From the NCBI GenBank assembly GCA_904063045.1, contig CAJFCJ010000009.1, forward strand, positions 2,622,631-2,686,630: DNA of 64,000 nt. Reading direction: 5' to 3'. A program made the translations under genes and the position numbers. Below, piece after piece: positions 32,101 through 43,515 of the stretch (its first letter is position 1; the number at the start of each line of letters is the position of its first letter). The notes under the pieces were generated by a model. The model was given only the letters and a program-made list of their open reading frames with translations. It had not been told where the DNA came from and searched no databases. This stretch comes from Dimorphilus gyrociliatus (taxonomy: Eukaryota; Annelida; Polychaeta; Dinophilidae).

Positions 32101-35100
32101 AGAAAAAGCGTCTCCTTATTATTTGAATTAATGGAATTATTTAAATTGTAATAATTACTTCCGGCATGATTAACAGTAGAGACGCTATTGGCTCCTTACT
32201 TTTAAAATTATTATTTTGAGCGTCTAGTAACTTCTGTAAAGTGTCTTTCTCCTGATAAACGAAAAAGGATATCAGTAAGTATACTCGAATTATTCAAGAT
32301 CATTTACAATATTGCTTTGATTGTGCAGGAGATTTCTACATTCTTCGTCTTGTTGCTTTTGCAAATTGGCAACAAGAATAACTTTTGCTTCTTCCTGATT
32401 CTTAGAAACACCCAAGTAGGCCGCAGCAGCTTTCTAAGAAACAACCAATAAACTTTATCTAATTGAAAAGATAAGGAAAAGAACCAAAGAGAAACTAACT
32501 ACCAACCTCAAGAACAATATCTGGATTACCTTCTTCTTTTGATATAATTTCATCCCAGGTGTGTGTAAGTATATCAACTAAATTACGAAACTCCTTCTCT
32601 TTTATAGGATTAATACCTCTGTTCGTGACATTTTCAAGAAGATCTATCAGGAAATTTCGCTCCTTTTCATGCTTCGTTTCTAGTCCACGTATTAAAGCGT
32701 CATGGGAATCAGGAGTTATTTCTTCCAGTTCTTGTCCTTGAATTTTCCTCTTTCTCCTTGCCTCTAATCGGGCTTTAGCAATTTCCATCTGCCTTTTCTT
32801 TTCCTTATCTAAGTTCTTTGTAAGAGACTCAGATTGCGTGAGGAGACGAGATGCTGTAAAGTACATGTCATTTCTTCTAGCCAGCCTTTCTTCGTGCCGT
32901 AATCTAGCAAGTTCCAATTGAAGTTTTCTGTCTGCATCTTCTTTGTCTTTCATTTTACCTAAAAGAGCCAGCAGTTCGGCTTTTTCCTAAGAAAAGTATT
33001 AAAAAAGACAGGATTAAAAACAATTCTTTATACAAATGATCTGTGGCTGACCTTCTCATAATCATTTTTAAGATCTTCAAGGACATTCTTTCTTTTCTTG
33101 CTTCTTTCGTCATTTCCAGATGTTCCTTTTTGAATTAATTCATTAACTTTTGAGTCATTTGCTTTAAGTTCCAGAAGTATCTTATTTTTTTCCTCCTTTG
33201 ATAAACTATCAAACTTAGAATCGTTTTCCGAAAGAATATCTAAAAGAACAGTATCTCTCAAAGCGTCATATTTGTCCTTCAGGGCATCTACGACAGTCTC
33301 ATTATTCGATTCTTGGGGCGATGAACTTTCAGCTGAGCAAATGATCTGTTCCAGATTAGGTACATTATCGTTTTGGATACAAAAGCTATATTTTAATTGC
33401 TCTTGCATAGCGTCTTTATCATTATCTAAAGCTAAAGTATCCATGAGAACGTTCATTTCCTGGTTTTGTTTCTGCTCTAAATCGAGAAGTAATGATGCTA
33501 GGATATCCTGTAAGGAACTTTCCTGATTAGATCTTCGTAAAGAAGCCATTCTGTTAGCCCTTTTTAAAAATGCTGCCCTATTTAAAAGATCTAATCGAGA
33601 CTGTGTACTCTCCGGAGGCAAATTCCTCAAGTTTTTATATAATTCATCCAATTGATTAGTCCTTTGTTCGCTGGACATGCTTTCTGCCATTCGATCATTT
33701 TCATCCCTACTAACCATCTCAACGAGTAATTGCCTCTCCTGTTCAAACATTTGATCAGCTAATTTTAGTATTGTGTCTTTCATAGTCCTTCTATCATTAT
33801 CTATTTCAGGGCATGGGATTTTCCCGACTTTCTTAGCCTTGAGAGCCGCCAATCTTTTAAGTGCAAGTTCTTTTTGTCTTTCTCTTTCGCTTTGCTGCCT
33901 ATGAAAATGAGTTTATTTAATAAAATTCTATTTCTAAATCTCATCTAAGAGAGAGAGAGAGAGTCTTACTTTTTCATTAAAGAATTTTCATAATCAGAAG
34001 TTGTAGAGAGCAACAGTAGAGCATCGTCTAAGCGCTCTTGAGACTTAATCTGACGTTGTTGGCGTTTTAATCTCATAAGGAGTGCTTGACGTTCCCTTTC
34101 TGACATGTACTTTCGATTGAATCCTTGTTAAAGAAAGAAACAATTATTACAATGAATGGTAAAGAAAACTTATGATCAACCACCTCTTAACCTATCTAAT
34201 AGAAGACGTCTCTCTTCTTCGAAATCTTTCTTCAGCTTATCTCGAACATCTTGAGGACAGCCGTCATCCAAAAGGGCTTCCAGAGCTGCTTGCCTATCAT
34301 CCAAAGCCTGAAGAATAGAATCATCGGAGAGTTCTCCAACATATTTTGTTAAAACGTCGAGTATATTGTGAACATTTTGATCATTCCTGCTATCAATTTC
34401 TCTTCCTCTTTTATACATCAAATCATTCTGATCTTGGTTTGCTAATGTTCTCATTGCACTGCTTAACTCTTTATATTGAGCAGCCTGTACGTCAGCCACA
34501 ATACCATAAGCTATTTCCTCATGTGAACTTTGCACGTGGTCCTCTTCATCTAATTTGCAAGCTATTCTTATGGCAGCTGCCTCTTCTATTAGTTCCATAC
34601 GCTGGTCAAGATCATCATTTACAACGTTTCTCTTAAAGCTTAATTCGCTTAGACGCTTTGTTCGTTCAATATCCCCCATTTTCAATGCTGCGTCAACCAA
34701 AGAATCCATAGACGGATCCTGTAAGACATAGAGAATAACCTCTATTTCTTCTCTATGTTTTTTACTCATCTCGATTAGAAATGCTCTCCGCCAAGAGTTA
34801 AGATCGTTATCAATATTTCCACCTTCATCCTTTTCCCTAGACCATATTTGACCCTGTTCGAGACGTTTCTGTCGAAGTTTATACCTCAATTTTGCCAGAA
34901 GTAATTGTCTCGCATCATCTTCGGGATCGGAATCACAGAAGACACGTTCAACTAGTCCTACACTTAGAGCTGATACACCAGTATCACTTTCTTTTATAGC
35001 TCGCCAAGCCTCGTGCCTAATAGCAACGAGAAGAACGTCATTCAGACCATTCTTTCGTAAAGTATTCAGAACTGCTTCCTTCTCAATTCTCATTCGAACT

Positions 35101-37302
35101 GTTAAGTCATAAAGGATATTTGAGGAATCAAGTAAAGCTCCTTCCCTAACAGGCCCCATGTAGAAATTTAAATCGGATAATTTTGAACCAAGTTTACCCA
35201 TGAGCGGGGAAAATCCATCGGGTTCTCCCCTTTCCCGAGCGACGGCTTCTTCCTTGGCTCGTTTTAATCTCAAATTTTTTTTTTCGTCTTGAGATAATCT
35301 GCCCCAATCGGGTCCGTATTCATATTCGAGACTGTGTTGAATAGCAACATCTTTCAGGGCAGCATATTTGACCTCTATAGAAACAACGTATGGCTTCTCA
35401 TCTTCGCTTATGTTGCCTTGATTTAAGAGAACAGCAGCAATATTATCCATATCATGTTGCTTCAGTTTTTTCTCTTCCTCGATACTTTTTGCTGTAATTA
35501 ATTAATTAAATATTAATTTAATATTTAAATGACAAGCAAAAAAACGTACCTTTTAGTTCTTTATCATTAAGATTTCCAAGATTTCTAACAATCTTATCAA
35601 GGTCTAAATGCTGCTGCAATTGTAATTCAGTATGCAATCTTAAAATTCCAGACTCTCTTGTTAGATCCATAAGATAAAGCTTACAAGCTTCTTGGAAAAT
35701 TGCAATATGCTTCTTTTTATTCTTAATTCTTAAATCATCAGCTGATTCTCTTAAATTTTCACGCTCATTCTGTAAAATAGTCATCTTCTTTTCCCTTTCA
35801 TTGCTATCTGTTGATGGGATTTTTTCAGGAAGAGATTTGATAAGAGATAATAATTCTTCATATTCGTTCAAGTGTCGGAGGCTAATCGACTTTATTAAAC
35901 AACCAATGTAGTCGTCACCCACATGATCTGTACTTTTGCTAAAATCATCATTCATTTTGATTTTAGCTAATCTCTCCTGTCTTAGGTAATCTGCTTCAAA
36001 GAAAGATGAAACTGGTAATTGGTTCCTCTCAAGTAGACCTACACTAAGAGCGCATGTTTCCGGATGATCGAATCGCCTAAGAGAGGTTATTTGGGCTGCC
36101 AAGCGACCATGACTTTCTGTTAACAGATTCGGTGACATAGAAAGAAGTAGCTTGCGCTCCTTTTCTTGTCTCTCCTCTAGTATCACTAAAGCATCTCCAC
36201 ATTTCATTCTGGAATCTAAGGATTCTTCAAAAAGTCTTTTCAGAGTTTGCTCTATTTCAACTTCTTTTGTTCCACTCTTTTTCATGTCACGTCGCCTTAT
36301 GTTTAAGGACCGTTGATCAGCAGTGAGCTCTTCTCCAAGCTTTCCCAACAGGGCATCAAAGTTTCTCAAGAGTATGTGAGATCCTGGAATAGCATGGCTG
36401 GATGAAGCTAGTTGTTTCTTTCTTCTCAATTGTTTCTCAGTTGTAGATATTTTCCGTAGAACTGCTTTTTGCTGTGATGGAGTTGAGCCTATCCATAATC
36501 CAGAGCCCATATCACCTTCTGCCATTAAAATAATAACTCTCTCTCTTAAAATGTCATATTTCAGGTTAAGAAGGTCGAATACGACTGAAATGCCTCTCTT
36601 CAATGGTTGAGCAATATCCTCAGTTATATCATCAATACCATCATCATCAAAGAGTCCAGAAACTCCATTTTTTTCCCAATTTCCCAATTTTCGTCTAGCC
36701 AATCGATTACTCTTCTTCTCATTCCAATCTCTATCTGCCAGAAGTTCTTCGTCCGTTTTCTGAATTAACTTAGCTATCTCACTGTCGAGTGCCATTTCGA
36801 AATCCTCTGCTAATCTAGCCAATTCCTCCTCTGCAGTATCCGGTTCGTCTTCATCTTTATTAGGTCTTTCGAAAGGATGATCGCAAAGCCACATTCGCAT
36901 TTCGTCATACGATACAGGAACAGTAGTTCCCAGGTCTCCCCTACTGTCAATAAATTGATGCCAGAAATCTATAAGGAATTCGTTACCATGTGTGATCTGA
37001 AAGAGGAGTAGAGCCTCCGATACAGAAATTCTTGACGAACCAAACTTATCAAGACCAATAAAATCCCATTGGGCCTTATCTTCGACATCCTTCCTCCTCG
37101 ACAATTCTTGTAGAACCTGAGAAAATTTACTTTTAACAACCTTCCCATTAGGTCCAACTACCCATTCAATAGATTTAACAACATGCTTAAAATTCACACT
37201 GCAAATATGGGCTCTTTCAAAGAATTCTTTGACTTGTTCAGCCGTAAGGAAGCCTTTACGACTGGCGTCAAGAATATCGAACATCTCTTCTAGTGTTTTC
37301 AT
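29193..37302 (-). CDS. Giant coiled-coil repeat protein with degenerate EF-hand-like N terminus
   Basis: Fifteen exons (minus): 35550-37302, 34184-35491, 33970-34123, 33052-33898, 32507-32986, 32308-32433, 32159-32251, 31922-32089, 31635-31862, 31051-31572, 30799-30979, 30302-30677, 30107-30219, 29372-30024, 29193-29312; 2,373 residues in one continuous frame. The start MKTLEEMFDILDASRKGFLT and a segment at 83-95 look like degenerate EF-hand loops. No signal peptide or membrane segment is visible. The remainder is charged helical sequence built from diverged internal repeats. ALSVGLLER (418) and ALSVGLVER (759) mark one repeat; GKLGEEL (320) and GKLGSKL (683) recur, as do KYDILRE (248), KYAALKD (626), KYDALRD and KYESMRN. 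Later exons repeat an ERERQ-x-ELA-x-KRLA pattern. I do not recognise the family. A structural or ciliary scaffold is a guess from architecture and neighbours. Confidence 0.85.
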
Positions 37303-38096
37303 ATCGTTTCACTCTTCTGCAGCCCCCGCTCACAAAAAGACTACAGCAAATCAACAATTTAAACCCTCTTCCTGCTCCTATAAGACCATTTACTTAAACA
37401 AAGCAACGTAAGCACAGCAAAATATCGCTGCTGAGAAATAAATACAAAAAAAAGGACAAAGTATTTGCGTAGCCAATCGGATCAATAGTTTTATTGAACA
37501 GTTGCTACAACTTGCAAAATAAATCAACTTTAATACGGTAGAGGGCATTGTATACAGAAACTTAACGTTTAAGATCTAATATCCACAATCTCTTAAAAAA
37601 GACAATATGCAAATTAAATATACTTTTAATAATCTCGAAAACAAAATAGACAATATTTTCTCTAAGCTAATCAAACTCTGATAAAAGAAGAATAAAGCAT
37701 TGTAATTTAGGCCTAGTATTAGTTGTATTCATGAATATAATATATATATATATAGTATATATATTAGTATATATTAATCTATATTTAATGAGAGTATTTA
37801 TAACCCACCCCTCTGCCATCACCAACCTCCCACCTAATAAAAATAGTAGATACTGTTCAAACTTTCCATTCTATTGAGTAACGTTCATAAGCCTTCTTTT
37901 TTGAACTTTTCATTTTTTACCAAGAAATTATAAGAGACTGATTAAAAAGTTTTTAACAAATAAATATTTCACATTTTTGTGTCTTATTTATGGAAATTTC
38001 GTATTTTTTCTCCTTCTATTCGCAAAAAGACGACAAAGTTCGAAGATAGGAAGGGAAGAGGAAGGGTAAAGGAACCAAAAATTAAGGAATAATGTC
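37303..38096. other. Divergent upstream region of the coiled-coil gene and the small CaaX gene
   Basis: Shared 5' region. Visible are a CCAAT box at 37473-37477, an inverted repeat GTTG-CTA-CAAC at 37501-37511, a TAGGCCTA palindrome at 37708-37715 and an (AT)n tract near 37738-37775. No coding frame. Confidence 0.5.
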
Positions 38097-38526
38097 ATGG
38101 CTCTAACATACGAGAATGATGCGATAACGGATATTAATTTAACGGATAATTTTGAGCAAGGTCCTGAACCTATTACTAAAGAATCAACAGAAGTTATTCA
38201 AGGGGAAGTTGTTAAGTGTTACGCTGATAAAATATCCTTCCAACCGGTTTGTAAAAATAACCTTCTTATTTTCTCTAATTACAAGACATGTCCTAGTTCA
38301 AGATTTTCACACTGTAATACTTAGTACAAAAGTAGGTTAAGTTTTTAATTTTTTAAAGCTGTCTACTTATTTTTTTAACCTTTAAAAATAACTTTTTCTT
38401 ATTTCCGTTTCTCTGCTTTTTTTTCTTTTACAGTCAAACGTTCATAAGAGAGAAATGGAGAAACAAGTTGAAATTAGAAGAAATTCGAATTCTAGAAGAG
38501 ATCTGTCTTGTTGTATTATTCTTTAA
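38097..38526 (+). CDS. Small acidic protein with C-terminal CaaX prenylation motif
   Basis: Two exons, 38097-38246 and 38434-38526, give 80 residues. The donor is GTTTGT and the acceptor follows a strong T-rich tract (CTTTTACAG). The first half is acidic (ENDAITDINLTDNFEQGPEP). The second is basic (HKREMEKQVEIRRNSNSRRD) and ends LSCCIIL. The last four residues CIIL are a CaaX box, and terminal Leu favours geranylgeranylation. The cysteine before it could be palmitoylated, as in small membrane-anchored proteins ending CCxxL. The basic stretch would support membrane binding. It lacks the G-protein gamma NPF motif and the ubiquitin fold of UBL3, so I do not recognise its family. Its upstream neighbour is the divergent giant coiled-coil gene. 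Confidence 0.65.
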
Positions 38527-38957
38527 CAAGAAAATTGTTTTTAAAACATTTTTTGTTTAGTTACTATGGAGATAGATATAGATAAAGTTTTTTTAATACA
38601 TAAGAGATTTTATGAAATATATGCTATAGAAACTCTATCCTAAACTTGATTAAGCAGTAATAGGTGGATATTTAAGTTAATTAGGTCCGAGTTTTGTGTT
38701 TTTACTTGACGTATATAGTTTGATTTTTTTTTTAATATAAAAGAATACATTTAAACTTCTGCATAAATGGAAAAAATAAAACCGGTAAATTATTCGAGTT
38801 TGTTTTAATGACCCAAATTAACCGGTTACCTTGCTATGACAACAATCATATCCTGGTAACGAGCGCCTTAGCGACAAGCGTCGGCGATAGTGTTTCTCGT
38901 TCTTAAGCGATTGAAAGTGTGTCTAATTTTTTATTTAGAAGAAAACCAGTGCTAGAT
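38527..38957. other. Upstream region of the tektin gene
   Basis: Contains the 3' flank of the CaaX gene and the tektin promoter. GTTACC at 38825-38830 and GGTAAC at 38855-38860 are inverted half-sites of the RFX type found in cilia genes, but their 24-base separation is not the usual X-box spacing. A splice-acceptor-like TTATTTAG lies about 20 bases before the ATG. Confidence 0.4.
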
Positions 38958-40307
38958 ATGGCAACTGCATCAATAAATCCGGCTCTGGCTGCTTCTGAAG
39001 CCTTACCTAACAAACCAAATGGTGTTAGAGATTTCGACGTTTGCTATTCTGGAAACGTCGGTAACGACATGGGTATTTCTACTATGGGCTACCGATCCCA
39101 AAAGTACAATCCACCAGAGTGGCATGAGCACAACTATTCAAAATATTACCAATCTTTTGCTAATCTACATAATGCTGAGAATACCAGACACGAAGGTAAT
39201 AGGACAATTAAGGAAACTGATGCCCAAACAGTAAATACCCAAAATGACGTTACCAAGAAGTTAGCGGAACGTAGTAAGGATATAAACTTTTGGAAAACTG
39301 AGCTGGAGAGGGAAATATCCGACTTGATCTCCGAAACCGACATGTTGGTCGACCAGAGGAAAAGATTGGAACTTGCTTTAAGATCGACTGAAATCCCTCT
39401 ACACATTTCAACGGATAATTTAAATTGCCGAGCTCGTAGACAAGGTATCGACCTTGTTCAAGATCCAGTTGAGTTAAACTTATTGAAGGAAGTGGAGGTT
39501 ATCAATAACGTACAAGATTTATTGAAAAGGACCATAAAGGAAACTGACGAGCAGATAAAGCGTAATCGAGACCGTAAAAGAGAGTTAGAAATGGATTGGA
39601 GCGATAAGAAAGAAGCTTTCGAAATTGATACAGCAATGGCTTGCTTGAGAAATGAACATACAAATAAGCAATTTTACGCTGGTTCCGCCCAATTCCAAGC
39701 GGTTCAGTCGACACCCGAAAGCTGGGCTCAGTTCACACACGACAATATAACTAGGGCAGAGCACGAAAGAATGGCTTCAATCCAGCTGAGATCACTTGTC
39801 GACAATGTCTTACAAGATACGTCTCGCGATATGCGTGAACAAGCCGACGCAGTAGATGTCTCATTCAAGAGAAGAACGGATGAGGTTCACGATGCCCTGC
39901 ATAAACTACAAGATAACCTTAAAAAAGTATCTGACGATATTGTAAGACAACAAAACAAGATAGCCGATCTTAAAAAGAAGATTAAAGAGAAGGAAGATCC
40001 TATGAAGGTTGCCCAAACCAGACTTCATAGTAGGGAATATAGGCCTGGAGTTGAATTGTGTAGAGATCCCGTTCAGTACGCTCTCGTAAACGAAGTTCAC
40101 GAGATCGCTGGCTCTGTTGATGCTCTAATGCAACGCTTAAACGATGCCGAAAATGGTCTAAAAGATCTTCAAGATAACAGGATGCTTCTAGAGAAGGAAA
40201 TTTCTATCAAGAAAAACACTCTCTTTATCGATAGAGAGAAATGTATGACCACCCGTACAAGATATCCATCTACATTGCAGCTCCAAGGATACCAAGGACC
40301 TCGTTAA
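38958..40307 (+). CDS. TEKT3: Tektin (tektin-3/5 type)
   Basis: Intronless coding region of 449 residues from ATG at 38958. The frame stays open for 13 codons upstream but has no ATG there. The family nonapeptide is present as RPGVELCRD. Other tektin-3-like blocks are YNPPEWHEHNYSKYY near the N terminus, KLAERSKDINFWKTELEREI, a PESWAQFTHDNI block, KVAQTRL, YALVNEVHEI and the end YPSTLQLQGYQGPR. Long heptad coiled coils link them. Tektins are filament proteins attached to the inner wall of axonemal doublet microtubules in cilia and sperm flagella. It converges on the TSP/EGF gene, and its own AATAAA signal lies at 40452-40457. Assignment to tektin is secure; orthology to TEKT3 over TEKT5 is likely but not certain. 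Confidence 0.93.
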   Translation: MATASINPALAASEALPNKPNGVRDFDVCYSGNVGNDMGISTMGYRSQKYNPPEWHEHNYSKYYQSFANLHNAENTRHEGNRTIKETDAQTVNTQNDVTKKLAERSKDINFWKTELEREISDLISETDMLVDQRKRLELALRSTEIPLHISTDNLNCRARRQGIDLVQDPVELNLLKEVEVINNVQDLLKRTIKETDEQIKRNRDRKRELEMDWSDKKEAFEIDTAMACLRNEHTNKQFYAGSAQFQAVQSTPESWAQFTHDNITRAEHERMASIQLRSLVDNVLQDTSRDMREQADAVDVSFKRRTDEVHDALHKLQDNLKKVSDDIVRQQNKIADLKKKIKEKEDPMKVAQTRLHSREYRPGVELCRDPVQYALVNEVHEIAGSVDALMQRLNDAENGLKDLQDNRMLLEKEISIKKNTLFIDREKCMTTRTRYPSTLQLQGYQGPR

Positions 40308-40505
40308 GAACATCAATTTTAATCACATTGCTGCACCGGTTTTATTTTTATTCCGTTATAACGTGATCCTTTGAAAAAGAAAACGAACTAAATTTCCAAT
40401 ACAGTATTTTCAACAATCTTGGAATGAAACTATATTTTTAATTATCCAAAGAATAAAATTTCATTTAAGAAAAAGAGAATTAGTCATTTTTTCTTCATTT
40501 ATTAT

Positions 40506-42617
40506 TTACATATAGGATTTAGACGCTCTTATAAGCCTATTTAAACTTTTACTTTGCCTTCTTCTCATTGAACTTTTAATGTTATTGACATGATCATTCA
40601 AATTGGATTTAACAACAAAATAGAAGCAAGAAATAAGAGTTATATAACAAAAAGAAATTAACAATGTAACTGTTAATACAATAATACATTGAGGGCTTAA
40701 ACGACTACCAAAGAAATCCAAGTCTTTGACCTCTATACTTTCCTGAAGGCTTTCATACTGTACTTTCTCTTGAGTTTTTGGTGGTAAAATCCTCCAAACA
40801 GCAGTTTTTTCCCTTAGTATCTCTTCACAAGATTTCTTTCCTGGTATAAAATTACAAGGGCAACGATTACAGTAGGCAATTTCTTTTGTACTCTTTAAGC
40901 ATTTTGTTTTAAAATAGGATTTAGTCATTCTTTTAATATCTTCCGAAATAATATTAGTATCCATTATTTTTTCTGTACAATTACCCAACTGACCGTCGTT
41001 TGGCAGTGAAGAAAGATATCCTCCACTACATATACCTGAAGAGTATCGAAGTCTTGGAGTAAACTTGTGAAAGTGATTTTTATAGAAATCTCTCAGGAGC
41101 CGACTCATATGATTCCTAATATGATCTTGTTTAAAAATGTTATAATCCATAAAGCAAGAACGATATCGATACTTAAATCCTGTGTCGCATGTCTGATTGC
41201 ATTTGGACCATTCACCCCATTCCCCAACTGTACCGTCTAAGAAACAAGCGCTTGCTTCGCAAGGATCTTCCTCCATTCTAGCCGCTTCGAGTTCAAAATT
41301 CTTTAAAGAATCCACTTGAGACATACACCTTCTAGAGTCTAGACCTTCTTCTTTAGTTCTATTTAATCCGCAGAAACGAGTTCGTATTTTTCTTCTAACA
41401 GGACCACACTGTGGTCTACAAGGAGACCAAGGAGACCAACTGCTCCAAATTGGTCTTCTCTTTTCGCAAAATTCACCGGTATAGCCTTCGTCGCAAATAC
41501 AAAAACCCACTGAATCTTCTCCTTCAACACAACTTCCATGAATGCACATCTTAAATATACAAGAAACCTTTTTCATACGACAGTTATCCTGGGAATCCTT
41601 GTATAGTGGATCTTGAACGTGATTGCTATCGCACTCGCATACGTATTTGTTTGTAAATGGATATTGTATACATTTTCCATAGGGTCCGCAAGCTTTGAAT
41701 CCTTCACCGTCTGCGTGACTACAAACATCATTTGGGTAGGTACACGTCTGTCCACCGTTAGAATCCATAGGATCAGCTTTCAGGCCAGAAATACATTCAC
41801 AATCAAAATTATCTGAAGTCGCTCTTCGTCGAAATCCTTTGATAAATGGAAGAAAGCAACGAACATTTACTTTGTTGTAATAAGGTTCTATTATTCTACT
41901 AGTAATTCTCTTCGAAGTGCATACCCCTAAATCTTTCTTCCAGACTGACCTTTAAAAGAGAAATATTAACTATAAATAGAGTAGATTGACTTTATGTGTC
42001 AATTTTTGTAATTACTTGTCGTCGCATGGACACTCGTACTCATATTTATATAGACTAGACATATTTGATTGGCATTTACCAGTTTCTTTAATGTTATGAA
42101 GATTGATACAAGGTTGATTCTCGGAGCATATATTCATTTGACAATTTGATGAGATACTATTGGTACTACACATTAGCATATAAATCATAAGATCAACGTC
42201 TAAGCTAGAAAATCCAAATGATATTGTTTTTAACATAATAGACTTTCTATGCCTTTGCAACCATCGTTTTTTAATATTTTCAACAAATTCAACTGTACAT
42301 TTCGTAGTCGCTTTATCCTTTTGACAAGTTTTATAATAATTTGAATGAGTTAAGCCTAAGCCTTTCCAATTTCCGGTATAATTACAACAAAATATTGCAT
42401 GTGGTTCTGCAAGCTAAACAAATAGAATTAAAATAATATATACATATATACTATATCCGCTTATTTTGAATACCTTAAATCTATTTGGAAGTCCTTTTCT
42501 TTTATATTCGTAATATAGGTTATTTTTATAAAGTTCTAAATTCTTTATTTGATTCTCTGTAAAAATTCCACTGTTTTCCTTTATTTTAAAGAATACTATT
42601 AAGAAAATATGCAACAT
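40506..42617 (-). CDS. Membrane protein with EGF-like and thrombospondin type 1 repeats
   Basis: Three exons (minus): 42474-42617, 42016-42413, 40506-41949; 661 residues in frame. The start MLHIFLIVFFKIKENSG is only a weak signal peptide. A cysteine-bearing region of no recognised type (about 50-250) precedes two EGF-like modules near 268-288 and 311-343 (CICDEGYTGEFCE). These are followed by two TSP1 repeats (WSSWSPWSPCRPQCGP near 349 and EWGEWSKCNQTCDTG near 424). A transmembrane helix near 602-630 (CIIVLTVTLLISFCYITLIS) is followed by a short basic tail (RRRQSKSLNRLIR). The layout suggests a type I adhesion or guidance receptor. I do not know a named orthologue. Its promoter is head-to-head with RPL27A, 380 bases between the two ATGs. 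Confidence 0.82.
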
Positions 42618-42997
42618 GGTTCTTTTTTCTCTTAAATTCTTCAGAATGATTTAAGATTTATTCTTGATACAAATGACAAAAGTATTTATTTTATAATATG
42701 CATTTAGAACTTTTGCAAAACTGCTGAATTAGATTATTAATAGCAAAAATGCTAAATTTACCGTTTAAATATTTAATTATTAAATTATTATTTCGACGAG
42801 ATTAAGCAAAATAAACAAAGATTATCATGATTATTATATTTGAAATGTTTAAACTTACATTTTAAAAGCGCCAAGTTTAAATGGATAAGAACCATGTTTC
42901 GGTCAGCGCCGCCTAGCGTTTGACGCACCGGATATCCGGTCTTTTCCATTTTCGACTTGATCTGTAGAAAAACGTGTGCGCATAAAATCGTAAAAAT
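42618..42997. promoter_or_regulatory. Bidirectional promoter of the TSP/EGF gene and RPL27A
   Basis: Only 380 bases separate the two divergent ATGs. On the RPL27A side a 12-base palindrome CCGGATATCCGG (42928-42939) runs into TCTTTTCC (42940-42947). The latter fits the polypyrimidine TCT initiator/TOP element of ribosomal-protein genes, with a likely start at C42941 and a 5' UTR of about 57 bases. Confidence 0.55.
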
Positions 42998-43456
42998 ATG
43001 CCGACCAAGACCAAGAAGACCCGTAAATTGAGGGGCCACGTCAGCCATGGACACGGAAGAGTTGGTAAACACCGTAAGCACCCGGGTGGACGCGGTAATG
43101 CCGGCGGTCAACACCACCATAGAATCAACTATGACAAGTACCATCCTGGTTACTTCGGAAAAGTTGGTATGCGTTACTTTCACAAGACGAATAACAAGTT
43201 CTTCTGCCCTACTGTCAACGTCGATAAATTATGGTCCCTATTGAGCGAACAACACCGCGAAAAATACTTTGGGGAAAAACCCGACAAGGAGACCGCCCCG
43301 GTTATCAACGTAGTTAAATCTGGTTTCTTCAAGGTACTCGGCAAGGGAAAACTCCCAAGCAAGCCAGTCGTTGTTAAGGCTAGATTCTTCAGCCGAAAAG
43401 CCGAAGAAAAAATTAAGAAGGCCGGCGGCATATGTGTGCTCACTCCATCTAACTAA
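42998..43456 (+). CDS. RPL27A: 60S ribosomal protein L27a (uL15)
   Basis: Single-exon frame of 152 residues, close to the family length. The N terminus ([20 protein letters not shown]) and the glycine/histidine-rich loop ([20 protein letters not shown]) are diagnostic of eukaryotic uL15. [18 protein letters not shown] and the C-terminal [18 protein letters not shown] also match. The protein is a large-subunit rRNA-binding component near the peptide exit region. The gene lacks introns, whereas many animal ribosomal-protein genes have them. Codons are visibly more GC-rich than in neighbours, as expected for strong expression. The TCT initiator upstream supports TOP-type regulation. Confidence 0.97.
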   Translation: MPTKTKKTRKLRGHVSHGHGRVGKHRKHPGGRGNAGGQHHHRINYDKYHPGYFGKVGMRYFHKTNNKFFCPTVNVDKLWSLLSEQHREKYFGEKPDKETAPVINVVKSGFFKVLGKGKLPSKPVVVKARFFSRKAEEKIKKAGGICVLTPSN

Positions 43457-43515
43457 AAGTTGTATTGTTTTAAGAAATACAGTTAAAGAGTGACGGAATT
43501 TGTGCATATATATTA

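Noticed and set aside
38919-38957. Upstream extension of the tektin frame starting at 38919
   Set aside because: The codon at 38919 is GTG, not ATG, and no in-frame ATG exists before 38958. The extra 13 residues are not tektin-like, and a splice-acceptor-like sequence ends within this segment.
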